Below are positions 1 to 11,600 of a stretch of 64,000 nt of DNA, one piece after another (position 1 is the first letter of the stretch; each line of letters begins with the position of its first letter). Position numbers and translations under genes: made by a program. The notes beneath the pieces are model-generated. The model did not search any database, was not told the DNA's origin, and saw only the letters and a list, made by a program, of their open reading frames with translations. Source of the stretch: Haliclona indistincta (taxonomy: Eukaryota; Porifera; Demospongiae; Haplosclerida; Chalinidae); assembly GCA_964017065.1 (NCBI GenBank), contig OZ024787.1, positions 5,701,301 through 5,765,300 of the forward strand, in the 5' to 3' direction.

Positions 1-770
1 ACATCTGTCATGCAGTCACCCTAGCAATTAAGTGAGAAGGGTACCTCATCTTGGCTAACTGCACTCCCTATTGAGCAGCATGGCTTCGCCCTACACAAAA
101 GAGCTTTCAGGGATGTCCTACAATTGGCCACCATCAAATCTTCCAACAAATTGTGAACGGCCCTTTTCTGTCGACCATGCATGCACCATGTTGCACAACA
201 AGTGGTTTACCATCCATCCGCCACAATGAACTGAGAGATCTAACCACCGAAGCAATGACAGAAGTCTGCCCCATAATGTATGTGTTGAGCCCACCCTACA
301 GCCCCTGTCTGGAGAATCTCTCTGGTACTCCACTTCAAATAAAGAAGATGGTGCCAGGTTAGACATCAGAGCTGCTGGGTTCTGGGGTAGCAAGCCTACT
401 TTGACATAAGGGTCTTCAACCCAAACGCTTGCTCCTATTGATCGCCACCTTTCCCTTGCAACAGCCTACTCAAGACAAGAGAAACTCAAGAGATGTCTCT
501 ACGAGCAACGAGTGACTCAAGTTGAGCACGGCTCCTTTACACCACTGGTCTTCTCCACCGCTAGAGGTCTTGGCAATGCAACAGTTAGGTGTCACCTTTA
601 AACGGCTTGCCTCCCTAATTGCATCAAAAAGAGATGTGGAATATGTCACTATCTGCAAGTGGTTGAGAAACAAGATTTTGTTCTCTCTCTTAAGATCAGC
701 TATCATTTGTCTTCCTACCATTCTCCTCAGCATGATCTCTCTGTAGATCTTATTGTTGCTGAGACAAAAC
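1..770 (+). pseudogene. Degenerate non-LTR retrotransposon C-terminus (family 2, copy 1)
   Basis: Frameshifted coding relic readable on the plus strand. Fragments include a RHNELRDLTTEAMTEVC block near 222-275, VEPTLQPLSGE in the next frame near 290, GARLDIRAAGFWG near 352-390, then TAPLHHWSSP and VTFKRLASLIASKRD near 525-640, ending WLRNKILFSLLRSAI near 660-705. This order resembles the C-terminal region often seen after reverse transcriptase in invertebrate non-LTR elements. At least two frameshifts and several stops show it is dead. A second copy lies at 14050-14890 and position 1 falls inside the repeat, so the element continues left of the window. The family assignment is inferred from memory of similar proteins. 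Confidence 0.6.
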
Positions 771-779
771 TCTCCAGTG

Positions 780-1060
780 ACTAATTTTATGTCGTGACTA
801 TTACGTATTATTATTACCCTGGACGCGCATATTATATTATTTGTATAATTATTAGAATTATTATAATAAAATTATTAGAAAAAAATTATAATGTAACAAG
901 ATAATTATGGTTTCAAAAGTAATACAGTACATTTAGAAGAGTGAAATGGACTGCAATAGTATAACTCTCCCGAATGTCCATGACTATTATTGCATCTCTG
1001 GAGTCACAACCGAAACTGAGGTATCAAACATTGAAAATAAAATCATTAACTAGTCTGGTC
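780..1060. other. AT-rich spacer, no gene seen
   Basis: AT-rich spacer after the retrotransposon relic. Parts recur at 14890-15020, for example around the phrase ATTATGGTTTCAAAAGTAAT, which supports the segmental duplication. I see no coding or RNA gene signal. Confidence 0.6.
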
Positions 1061-1073
1061 CAGTTCTAAAGTA

Positions 1074-1225
1074 GCTAGGGCCGAAGGCCCGGTTTAGGAC
1101 AACCCTCCCGACGATCCTTAGGCTTACCAAGGGCCGAAGGCCCGGTTTAGGACGACCCTCCAGACGATCCTTAGGCTTACCAAGGGCCGAAGGCCCGGGT
1201 TGGGTTAGGGCGACCCTCCCGACTT
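1074..1225. repeat. GC-rich tandem repeat, about 60 bp x 2.5
   Basis: Units begin AGGGCCGAAGGCCCGG, itself a short palindrome, and end near GATCCTTAGGCTTACCA. The third unit decays into GGGTTGGGTTAGGG. The array sits upstream of STRA6-like gene A1 and has no counterpart upstream of gene A2, so it arose after the duplication or was lost from one copy. Confidence 0.75.
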
Positions 1226-1335
1226 TGCGCAGTTAGGCGAAGGTTTTTAGGGCCTTGGGTTTGGTTTAGGGTTTAGTAGTTTCAATGGCGCCGTTTCCGT
1301 TCCTCATTTCCCCGTTCCTGGTTTTACCACCTCCC

Positions 1336-1443
1336 CCAAACGCGAAGCGAGAATGCTTAGTCAGCAATAATCAGTGATCACATGATTTATCTGTAGCCAA
1401 TACATGTGATCATTGCTGACTAAGCATTCTCGCTTCGCGTTTG
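1336..1443. repeat. Near-perfect hairpin upstream of STRA6-like A1
   Basis: The left arm AACGCGAAGCGAGAATGCTT and onward is matched as reverse complement by the right arm ending AAGCATTCTCGCTTCGCGTT, with roughly 45-base arms around a short loop. It is absent from the corresponding place upstream of A2 (about 15150-15210). It is most likely a short palindromic transposon remnant lying about 100 bases before the first coding exon of A1. Confidence 0.8.
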
Positions 1444-1541
1444 GCTGGTGCAAGAACGTTGCAATTTCCTGTATCTGTACATTGTTACATGCCGTTGGAA
1501 TATCGATCGTCTTAGCCTCGTACCTAGTCTCAGCGAGCAGG

Positions 1542-4500
1542 ATGTCGGACACTCAGTCAACTAAGTCAGCTTGCTTCACTGCCTGACTAGAGCCCGATTA
1601 CTTGCTGTTTCTGTTCCAGAGTCTGGGGCGTGGTTACATGCTCTTCCTATTTCCACTCTTGGCCTCAGGATGGACGATTCTACGATTCGAATTGCTGTGG
1701 GTCTGCGGCTTGGTCTGCCTCTATCACAACCACATACTTGTCACCATTGTGGGGCTGATGTAGACAAATTTGCCATCCATCCTCTGTCGTGTAAGATGAG
1801 CGAGGGCAGACATTTTCGACATTCTACTGTCAATTCAATAATCCATCGAGCCTTCACAACTGCAGCAATTCCTGCTCGTCTTGAACCACTCGGCCTTTCT
1901 CGAGCAGATGGCAAGAGACCAGATGGTGTAACAGTTGTGCCCTGGGAACGTGGCAAATGTGTCGTCTGGGATTTTACATGCCCTGACACTCTTGCTCGCT
2001 CGTACAGAGCAGCTGCTGTTAGTGCACCTGGAACTGTGGCAGCTCAGGCAGAAAACCGGAAAATTGCTAAGTACAGTCGACTTGATCGGTCGCTGTACAT
2101 GTTTGTACCAATTGCGATTGAGACCATGGGTACTTTTGGTGAGAGGTCTCTAAAATTTATCAAGGATTTGGGCAAGAGGATCGCATTTCAAACTGGTGAC
2201 CCGCTCAGCCGTTCGTACCTGTTCCAGCGTCTGTCTGTGGCAGTTCAAAGAGGCAATGCTGCTTCCATTTTGGGAACTGCCTGTTTGGTGGCCTGACTAT
2301 TTCTGTTTCTCTTCAGTGTGTTTTGTTGTTTTTCTTTGTTGTTTTTTTTTTTTTTTTTTTTTTTTTTTTGTGTTGTGTACATTTATTTACCTGTATTATT
2401 TTCTTCTTTTTTTATTTCTATTATTACACCTTAGTGTAGTTGTGAACATCATTACTTAATAAAAATTATTATAATTGTTTGACTAAAATATGGTCTTTAA
2501 CTAGTTTTTTCGGTGCAGTGACGGTGAGGTCATTTTTTTAGTTTTCATTGTCAGCGCAATGGTGAGTTTCACGATCATAACATAGAGTAGATCATCATAA
2601 TTATTCTGTCCGAAGTAATAATTTCAAAGCCACTAAGTTAATTATAGTACATGTAATTGGCATGGCCAGCTTACTCATGCAGGACTACATTGGTTGCACG
2701 CTTTATAGACAGCTCCATCCAGTTTTTTTATTTCAACAGCATCTGTATACGTTGACTCAGGAGCGCATATAAACAAGTCCTGGTTGACTACAGTTACTAA
2801 AAAATATTTCCCTGGTTCAGCTGACAATATGTGCGATATTGAGTTTTACTCAACGAAGGACTAAACTGGGAAGAAGAATATGTTGGGGGGTTCCAGGGAT
2901 TCTACCGTAAGTAAAATAATAAATTATTATTAATAATTAGAAAAGTAAAGTAAAAAAGTTTTAATAAAAAAACTAAAAAGTGTAGGGATGACGCTTGCAA
3001 AAGTAAAGGAACAAGATGGGATGATGCTTGCAAAAGTAAAGGAACAAGATGGGATGATGCTTGAAAAAGTAAAGGAACAAGATGGGATGATGCTTGCAAA
3101 AGTAAAGGAACAAGATGGGATGACGCTTGCAAAAGTAAAGGAACAAGATGGGATGATGCTTGCAAAAGTGAAGTATGTAAAAGTCCCAAGTATCCCTACA
3201 TCAGCGGCTTGCTGCGATGGCGTGTAACTGACAAATGCGGAATCCTCTTCCTATACCTTTTACAACCGTCAATTACTTAATCGGACTGTGTGACAGTGTC
3301 TTCCAAACCACAGATACCTGTAGTTATTCACAACTGTCAACTACTTCATCGGACTGCGTCCTCCAAACACAGATACCTCTAGTTGTTTACAACCGTCAAT
3401 TACTTCATCGGACTGCGTCCTCCAAACACAGATACCTCTAGTTGTTTACAACCGTCAATTACTTCATCGGACTGCGTCCTCCTTCAAGCCGCTGATGTAG
3501 GGATACTTGGGACTTTTACATACTTCACTTTTGCAAGCATCATCCCATCTTGTTCCTTTACTTTTGCAAGCGTCATCCCATCTTGTTCCTTTACTTTTGC
3601 AAGCATCATCCCATCTTGTTCCTTTACTTTTTCAAGCATCATCCCATCTTGTTCCTTTACTTTTGCAAGCATCATCCCATCTTGTTCCTTTACTTTTGCA
3701 AGCGTCATCCCTACACTTTTTAGTTTTTTTATTAAAACTTTTTTACTTTACTTGTTCCTGTTACTTTTTTATCACTATCAGTTTGAACTTATTAGCTGTA
3801 TTCTAGCTATGCTAGCTCTTATTTCATTTTTTACAACTCTGTGAGCAGCAGATACTAGCCTCTAGACAGAGAGTCAAGGAACATGGAATGTTATTATCGG
3901 CAATCACAAGAATAATGAAAAGGTTTAAATTAGTTAGAGAGGTTGAGAGTATGAGTTGACAACATGATATTTCTTAGCACTGTGATGGATGAAGAAAGAC
4001 TAACACTAACAACTCAGTGTATGATGCCATGGCTATAGTCCGTAGACTAGTCCCAGGCTTGCATATTGATGTTGATATCACGATCACAGAGGCTTCTAGC
4101 TTGTTACAATGTCCAGTTGTCAACAGCACGGGGTCCTATGGGTATAGCCTACGCCGGGTAGTGTAAGAAACTAGTAGCCTATGCCCCAGGCTGAGATCGG
4201 GTAGCCACCGTCGTCCGGTTCGCGCCTGCCGTGGGTGGGTCATGATGTCAGCATAGACAGATCAGTGCTACCCAGGGTATAGTATACTGCTTGTTCATAC
4301 CTCTAGGCTCTACCTTGCGCGCTGAAGCGCCCAGAGCAGAGAGAAAGCGACAACAGAGTTCAGTTTCAAAACTGATGTGGGCGGAGTCAATGATCAGCAG
4401 CGACAAGAGGGTTAATTAATGGAATCGCTCTAACTGTCCAAAACGGTCCAAAACCCATGTTTTTCAAGGATTATTCGTTTCTTGTAGTGTTTGATGCCTA

Positions 4501-7500
4501 TCTAAGAAGTAAGTGCACTACCCCAGATGCATACACATGCGATGGTGCAGGTTTGGTAGTGATTCGTTCACTCAGGACAGCGCTAGGCTTACTGAAAGAA
4601 GAAGAAGAAGAAGAAGAAGAAGAAGAAGAAAGAAGATGAACAATTCGCGTGGGCGGCGATTTTAGTTTACCACTTTAGAAACGTCTGCCAGCTTCGCCAA
4701 AGATATTTTCTTGCTCAGAACAATCGTCTGATCAATCCTAGATGTCTGGAATCTCGAGAAACGCTAAAACAGCGAAATTCTGCAACGGCTCTCTGAGAGT
4801 CGCCATCTTGATTTTCGTCGTCAAGCAAGCAGTCCCGGCGACTTTCATAGACTTCCTGCAAGCGCTCGCACTTCAGATTCCCTCAGAGATAGTTAAAATG
4901 CAGTAGAAATGTATAACAGTAGAGATATGTGCGAAAACTCATTTTCACACATGAGTAGCCGCCATCTTAGTTCGAGGTCATCCCTACATATCATTGCCGA
5001 TCGGCAATGATAATTGTTAAATATACAACGGTTACATATACAACAGTTTAGGAAGTTCTTGCATAGTGAACCCATAGTAAAACGAAAATATACATTGGCC
5101 AATCATAATTATTCGCTTCTGGTCACGTGTGAGCAATTGTTGGGTGTTTGATTGGTCAACGTCATACTTCCAGTCTTGACATTTCTTCCTAAACCACTGT
5201 ACATTGTTCCTTCTGCACAGGCCAATTAATTTTTTAGCTCCTAGTCATCGGATCATCTATAGTCTAGCAGCTGGAGCACTGTCAGCAACATTTACTAACT
5301 TGGTCTTGTCAAATACATTACAGTTAAATTCTTTAACTGCAGATAACTACTATCTGGGAGCTTTTTTACACTGTGAGTTAGTTGAGTTTTGAAAGTAGAG
5401 ATGCTAATAGCTAAATTTTTTTATTACAGCACTCGTCATATTTTTCTCTGTGCTTGTGGTTGCTCTATCCACGTATCCCATGTTTGCTTGTGTGGACACT
5501 CCCATTCCTATAGTGGGATATGCTTTAGGAGCACTATACACCGACCTATTGTGAGTCTATGAATCTACTATGATTTTAAAAATAATATTATATCAATTCA
5601 TAGTTCATAGATGTAGATGTTCATAGATCAATTCATAGATGTAATTCTGTTAAATTTTGCCTAACTGCAGTTTTTCATTCTTCATTTATCAACTGATGGT
5701 TCAACTTTCTAGACCTGGAATACCCACTTCTCTTGTATGCACTGACTCCACACTTTACCTCTTTCACTTTTGCACCTACACTTTTTTCAGCAAATATTAT
5801 CAACATTACCTACTATGGGATGTTTGTTTGCAGTACTGGTCTGGTACCATGTGATGTTAGTATGGGAGATTGTATGTATTTGCCTTAGAGGCAAAGTTTT
5901 AGCTACAACAGACACTGTAAGCAAAAATTTGGCTGAAGTTAAATTTTGCTGTTAATACACTGGATTTGTTTTCTTGAAATTTTTTAGATTCTTGGTTATA
6001 AACATTCTAAATTTGGCATTCATATAGAACATGTGAAGCACTTACTTGCAAGGTTTGTAAATTTGTTTGCTGTCTGTCATAGTGTGTATTTGTGTAGGAT
6101 TGGATATAAGCCATGTGGATGGAAATGCAAAGGTATGCTGCGTACACAATTGTAAGGTTGTACTTGTCAATAGAATGTCATTTGCACTCAATGCGCTATA
6201 CTTATGTACAACAATAATTACTTGCCTTTTGTCACTACAGCCCTTCGCTATCCACTCCAATACATGATAGTAGCTATGGTGGTCACTATCAGTATTTTCC
6301 AGGTACACTTTACTAGCTAATTGTGAATATGTGATTCTCATTAAAATACCTTTTTAGACAATAGGTGATAGAACTCCCTCCCAAGTTGTTTTAGTAGTTG
6401 AGCTGTGTACATTCCAAGCAACTCAGTAGCACTTTACTGCTTGCAGCTTTTTACAAAGAATATTGATTACACTGAGTCTTCTTGTGAAGTTCATTTTACT
6501 ACTCATTGTTGTTCAAAGCATAGGATGTGGAATGCTTCACATCACAATCATGTGCCGTTTTAGCATCAGATATATGATCAATGTTATAGTTAGTGTTGAT
6601 AATGACAATCATTATTCCTCTCCAGCTCACTATTCTACTGGCAGCAGGCACATTCTTATCAATAGACCAACTCAGTGCCTCTCTAAATCAGTCTAATAGT
6701 GCGTCAGTTTTTCTTTACAACTTTTTGACAAGCTTTAAAAGTGAGTATGTCTACATGTATATTAAAACATTTTGTTTGTACTTTGATGCCAAAATCATGT
6801 GTTCACTGTGGTTGTATTAATTATGATAGTCCCCAGCTGGTTCACCCACAATAAATACAGTTTGTACAAACCCCAAATGCACCTGTAAATCTAGAGAGCA
6901 ATAAGAGTAAAAATGACAGATTCTGTGAATTGAATCTAAATCTGGCTAACAATAACTCAATGGTTAGTAATTGTGATAAACATAATATAACTTGTTTTTC
7001 TTGTTTTGCATCATTCCAAGCTATATGAAGCTTGTGTATGTTCATGTTATTCTGCAGTTGTGTGCATAGCAGCTCCAGTGGTGTCTTGCCTTCTGTGCTA
7101 TTCTCTGTTTTTGTATCTTCTCCTTTCATTGAGGTAAGTCAGTCTGCATTATTTACACTAGCATAATTATACCCATTTACAGAACAAAGCTTACTTTGGT
7201 TGGAAACTCAAAAGTGTCTATGATAAAGTATCCAACATGGACATTGGTTAGTGTTAAAGTAGAAAATGTGCATAATTATTATTATTCATTTTCAGTTTAG
7301 TATGATCAAGTGTGCTGGATATCAAATTGCAGTGGTAATCACTGGTTAGTAATTATAATATACTACACACACTGATGGTACTTTATAACCGGACAACCCA
7401 GACATAGATAAATTTAACTACCACTCATTTTAGCCATTCTTTTGTGCAACTGCGTTTATCTCTTCTATGAATTGCAGGATGGTTGACATACTCACTGATA

Positions 7501-8406
7501 TTGTACGTAATTGGTGGAGCAATCGTGCTTATAGTACACATTCCAAATTCAATTGAGCGCATAGGATTCTATGCATTGTGAGTGATAAAGAATAATGAAG
7601 TGGAGCTAGTTTGTGTCTACTCTATAATTCACAGCATCTCACTGTTCTGGATAGGAGTTGTAGCATTAGTTGAACTAGTGCTCTGCAAATTTGCTTTCCT
7701 CACTGACCACAACTCAGGAGCGATCATCATAAATAACAAGTACTAACATGTCATTAATTTTGTAGCTACGCATGTATTTTTGTCTTCAATGTTTAGGCGA
7801 TGTTTCAACGTATTCCTATACGTTGTGTTCATCTATCACATTGCTACTGGACTGGTAGTATCATTGTTCAGAGTATCTTTAGCTGCTCTGTGCACACTAC
7901 TTAGTTTGGTGAGGATGGACAGGAACATCTTCATAAAAGGATTTGAAATATTTGACATCGGTATGCGCCATTGGTAAAAGTTAACCATGCAATGTGGTAT
8001 TTCTTCTATACAGTTAATCAATCATTCTGTAACTATGTACTAGTGGAGCAACTCATGCACAATCCAGTGCTGTTGGTATTTGTTAAACTACTGACTACTG
8101 GTACAAGTGATGTTAGTGATAATTTCATCAAGCAGTTTGCTGAGTATAGAACACTTGGCAATGGAGATTGTAAGTGCGTGTGTCATGGTTAAAAAAATCA
8201 CGATTATTGCTTAATTTTATTCTTTTGACTTTGTCGGTGTGTTTTGCTTGCTTTTAGTGACTGATCATCATGAACGTGTTTCTAAGAGGGCACGGAACCG
8301 GTGGTTCGTTGCTTATACCTTGGTGAGGAACCCTTCTATCAAGCAACTCACAGCCAGCAACCTGCTCAAAAATGTTTCAACAGCAGACAATAAAGCAGAG
8401 TGTTAG
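1542..8406 (+). CDS. STRA6-like multi-pass membrane receptor/transporter, copy A1
   Basis: STRA6 family proteins move retinol from extracellular carrier protein across the plasma membrane; the ligand here is unknown. Nineteen coding exons give about 584 residues: 1542-1564, 2519-2561, 2821-2906, 5221-5372, 5430-5550, 5671-5734, 5791-5916, 5988-6052, 6098-6132, 6241-6302, 6626-6740, 7058-7133, 7183-7246, 7296-7344, 7478-7577, 7635-7739, 7797-7960, 8014-8169, 8258-8406. All phases join and no internal stop remains. Family blocks seen are YPMFACVDTPIPIVGYALG (exon 5), RCFNVFLYVVF with VRMDRNIFIKGFE (exon 17), VEQLMHNPVLLVF (exon 18) and RWFVAYTLVRNPS (exon 19). The start MSDTQSTN matches paralogue A2. 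It converges on B1 250 bp away. Human STRA6 is a little longer (about 667). The family call is firm; ligand and function are inferred. Confidence 0.85.
1579..2480 (+). mobile_element. 5'-truncated non-LTR retrotransposon with restriction-like endonuclease domain, in A1 intron 1
   Basis: An open frame to 2296 encodes only the C-terminal end of a retrotransposon protein: GAWLHALPISTLGLRMDD, IRIAVGLRLGLPL, a CxxC...HxxxC zinc-type motif (CHHC then HPLSC), KRPDGVTVVPW followed 13 residues later by D in VWDFTCPDT, and YLFQRLSVAVQRGNAAS. CCHC plus (R/K)PD-X12-D is the signature of restriction-like endonucleases in R2/CRE/NeSL-type elements. After the stop come a long T tract (2341-2369) and an AATAAA near 2458. 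Paralogue A2 has the empty site (TTCACTAACTAAAATATGG at about 15290), so this copy inserted after the duplication. The truncated 5' end is typical of target-primed reverse transcription. Confidence 0.75.
2940..5017. mobile_element. Composite ~2.07-kb mobile unit, copy 1, in A1 intron 3
   Basis: The left part (about 2946-3755) is a foldback: AAAGTAAAGTAAAAAAG and a six-fold array of a ~33-bp unit (GGAACAAGATGGGATGATGC) are mirrored as reverse complement at 3500-3750. Between them lie tandem units containing GGACTGCGTCCTCCAAACAC. The right part is about 1.2 kb of unique sequence with a GAA microsatellite (4597-4640), ending in the 24-base palindrome around CATTGCCGATCGGCAATG (near 4990-5013). 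A second copy is at 25678-27603. The A2 intron lacks the unit and reads TTAGAATTGTTAATATAC straight through, so both ends of the insertion are visible. No transposase is seen. Class is unknown. Confidence 0.75.
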
Positions 8407-8655
8407 TTTTCTCACACTACGCTGTGATGCTGTGACAATACCATGTACCTATAGTGTTCGGACCTGTATATATGTTTGATTTCTAGTGAACAATAACACT
8501 TAAATGTTTTGCTAACAAGTTACAAACATTCACAATAGCTAATTATGTTATATAGTACGTGTACGGCTAAGTACAAGATTATACACATACGTAACTACCT
8601 ACTCATCAGTAGTGTGTTAGGAATGTTTGTTGCAATTCTTAGTCAAAATAACCCT

Positions 8656-11600
8656 TCATAAATTATTGTCATCATCATCTTGCGACAGAAAAGGGTTAAC
8701 GGCACTCGGCTTGCTATCATGAAAGTGTTTTTCATATTCCATTGGATTGTTGTCACTATCCAATTGAATGCTGTTAGCGGTGTTGGGCTTGTTGTCAACT
8801 AGCACAGCAGGCCCTGGGAGATTGCTAGCTGTAAGTTGCTGAAGAGAAGGATTTCTCAGCAGAGTGTACGCCACCTTCCAGCGATTGAATGCCCTCTTCG
8901 AGACACGAGGATAAGTGACTTTATCTAGCAGTAAAGATTTTAATTATGACTAGAAAGTTTCGTCACCTACCATTTCCTTTTAGATCAAATGAAAGTGTCT
9001 CTTTGTTATAATCACCATACACTGTGATTTTTTTACTCAACAAACCCAAGAACACGTGCATGACTGGGTTATTAAGAAGCTCTTCCAATAAAAGGAACTT
9101 TTTGTACATGCTGTGACCTGTACGAATAGAAAGGAAAGCTAACAGCAGTTCACATGTATGTATACCTTGATCAAGACATTCAAATCCTTTGATAAAGAGA
9201 ACGATGTCCATTCTAAACATTGCAAGCAGTCCAACGATAGCTGAACCTGCAACTCTCAGTAAAGAAAACACAAGTCCAGCAGCCACATTGTACAACAGTA
9301 CCATGTAGGCATACCAATTGAATACCCTCCTGCAAATACAGTGGTCATACAAGTGACAAATAATTCAGTGTAAACCTGTTGTTAATGATAATTATGTTTT
9401 GCCAGTTGCCCTCATGATTGAGAAAGAACAGCTTGCAAGCAGCAAACTGTAGTGCAGTTATTATGACAGCTAGTACCACTGACATCCTAATAATGGTAAG
9501 TAAACTAGAACCAGCCAGAATCTGATTTGACTCACACAATGAAGTAAATGTAATACCCAAACAATTCAATGTCAACAGAGATCACTACGAATACTGATCC
9601 GATAATTGCAAGGACTACTGCATATGCCATCCAGGCTGTAAAAAATAATATATTATAGGTACTTACAAAGATGATCAACCAAGCATGTAAATTATTTTAG
9701 CTGTTGCATAGAAAATAAAAGGCAAAGTTGTTATCTAAATTACTATGTGCTGATGCATAGTTCTACAGTGTCACTGTGAACTTAGGTTAACATGCAGGAG
9801 TCGTCATGGTGCAGTGTTCACTTCAATTATTAATTGCTAACCTGTGATTACTGAAGCAATTTGAGCCCCAGAATATTTGATAGCAGATGCCTGTACAACA
9901 CCAGATATAATCGGTTTGCCAATTATGCAATGCAGTTTACTGATACCAGTGCAAGAGATGGCCACTTGACTTTTTGGTTGAATGACTTGTCTTTTCCTGT
10001 TCTTATTTCTCTTATATGCTTCCTGTTGTTCAAAAGAACACTGTATAGTATTGATCATGCCCAAAGTTGCTGACAATATCTTTAAAGCACAGGCATCTAT
10101 AGTGTTTGACCTAGGAATAATTGACTGCACTTTGTGTCACTATCATCCAGCGATCTTTGACCGAAATCAAGAGTTGTATGAATGATAAAGCACTCGGGAT
10201 AGTTTCTTGAAGCAGATACAGCACTTGGCTTCGCTTCGTGCTGTATCAACCTTTTGACCCAACCCCTCGTGCTTTAACATAATTCCATACAGCACTCCAA
10301 CCGTACTTTAACTAATACATTATTATTGTCATGTGCTTTTTTATTTTAAAATGCTCATAATAGTATGCTTAAGTAAATGTACATACTTGACTGAGAACAC
10401 TTTGTGAAATAAGACTCCATAGCAGTAACATGTTGACATTATTGATGAAATGATAACAACAGCTATAATGGTAAACTTATACGTAAAACAGGCAGATAGA
10501 GAACAATATTACCTTTAAGTGTCCTAATAATGTCAACAATTATCAGAGAAAAAGATGATTCTGAGGGATAGATTGATTGAAGCAACATCTCAAAATTGTC
10601 CAAAAGTATGCTAATTCCACCACCAGCGATTAAGCAAAGCTATAACAAAAAGCATTAACATTTCATTTGAGATTTACAACAGATAACACAATAGTAACTA
10701 GCAAATGTGGTTGTGTGTTTCAGATCAAACCTGAAAGAGTCCAATGGTAGATACAACCAACACCACAAGGTACTGAAATGGGAGATTCAATCCTATGAAA
10801 CAGAAACAGAGAACCGGAATTAAAGAAGCATCACATAAAGCACTTGCATGCTAAAGAGAACTCTATTATACCTGGAAAGAATAGGTCTGATAAAAATGTT
10901 TTCTGCCTTGATCTTAGGAATAAACAAATACTATTAATGATCGTTAGCAAGTACAAACCTTTTCATCAGATGGTGTACATATTGCACATGTGAGTCATTA
11001 AAGTTACTGGCTATGTCATCATGAGGAGCCTAGAATAATATTGGTCATGGGAAAATAAACACCAATGAACAGTCATAGATTAACATATCTATGTTCTAAA
11101 TAATTATAGATAATCCATGTGAAAGACAAACTTGACATAATTTATTATTGGCATTGGGCATTTTGAACAGCAAACAGTATCCCGTAAAATCCTTTATTCG
11201 GAGTGTCTTTTATCATAAGTCTTCTTTATCAGAGGTTGCCAGTCAACTAAATCAAGAGTGCATGCATTGCAAACCTGTATGACAAGTTATCAAGTAGTCA
11301 TAACAACTTTTCTATACATGTGACTGTATACTAATTTTCACACACAAAGTTTATTATCTATGGTATCAGGAGCTTATCATTCCAAAGAGTACAACTTTGA
11401 ATAGCGTAGTGGTAATAACACAAATATTTCTGCTGCTCGATGCATTGAAACTTGCAGTTTTTGTACGAGCCGTACCGCCACGCATAAACGTACGCTGTAC
11501 TAGGGCTGTATAAAATTTTTTTCTTTAATAGAATTTAGCAGAGCAAGGAACAGAAAAAATAGCAACTTAATGCTAATAAGAAGAGCATTAAGTTACTATT

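Noticed and set aside
1200..1275. TTAGGG/TTTAGGG words suggesting an interstitial telomere
   Set aside because: Only isolated, degenerate words inside GC-rich repeat units; no array.
2988..3708. Open frames encoding repeated KVKEQDGMMLA-type peptides on both strands
   Set aside because: They are translations of a 33-bp minisatellite in a foldback element. The unit length divisible by three keeps frames open on both strands.
3000..3740. Possible CRISPR array from regular repeats
   Set aside because: The units are head-to-tail without unique spacers, mirrored as a foldback, and the host is clearly eukaryotic.
4457..4639. Frame MFFKDYSFLVVFDAY..., also open in the copy at 27052
   Set aside because: Conserved only because both are copies of the same element. 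Differences between copies include replacement changes and the frame runs into the GAA microsatellite in different phases.
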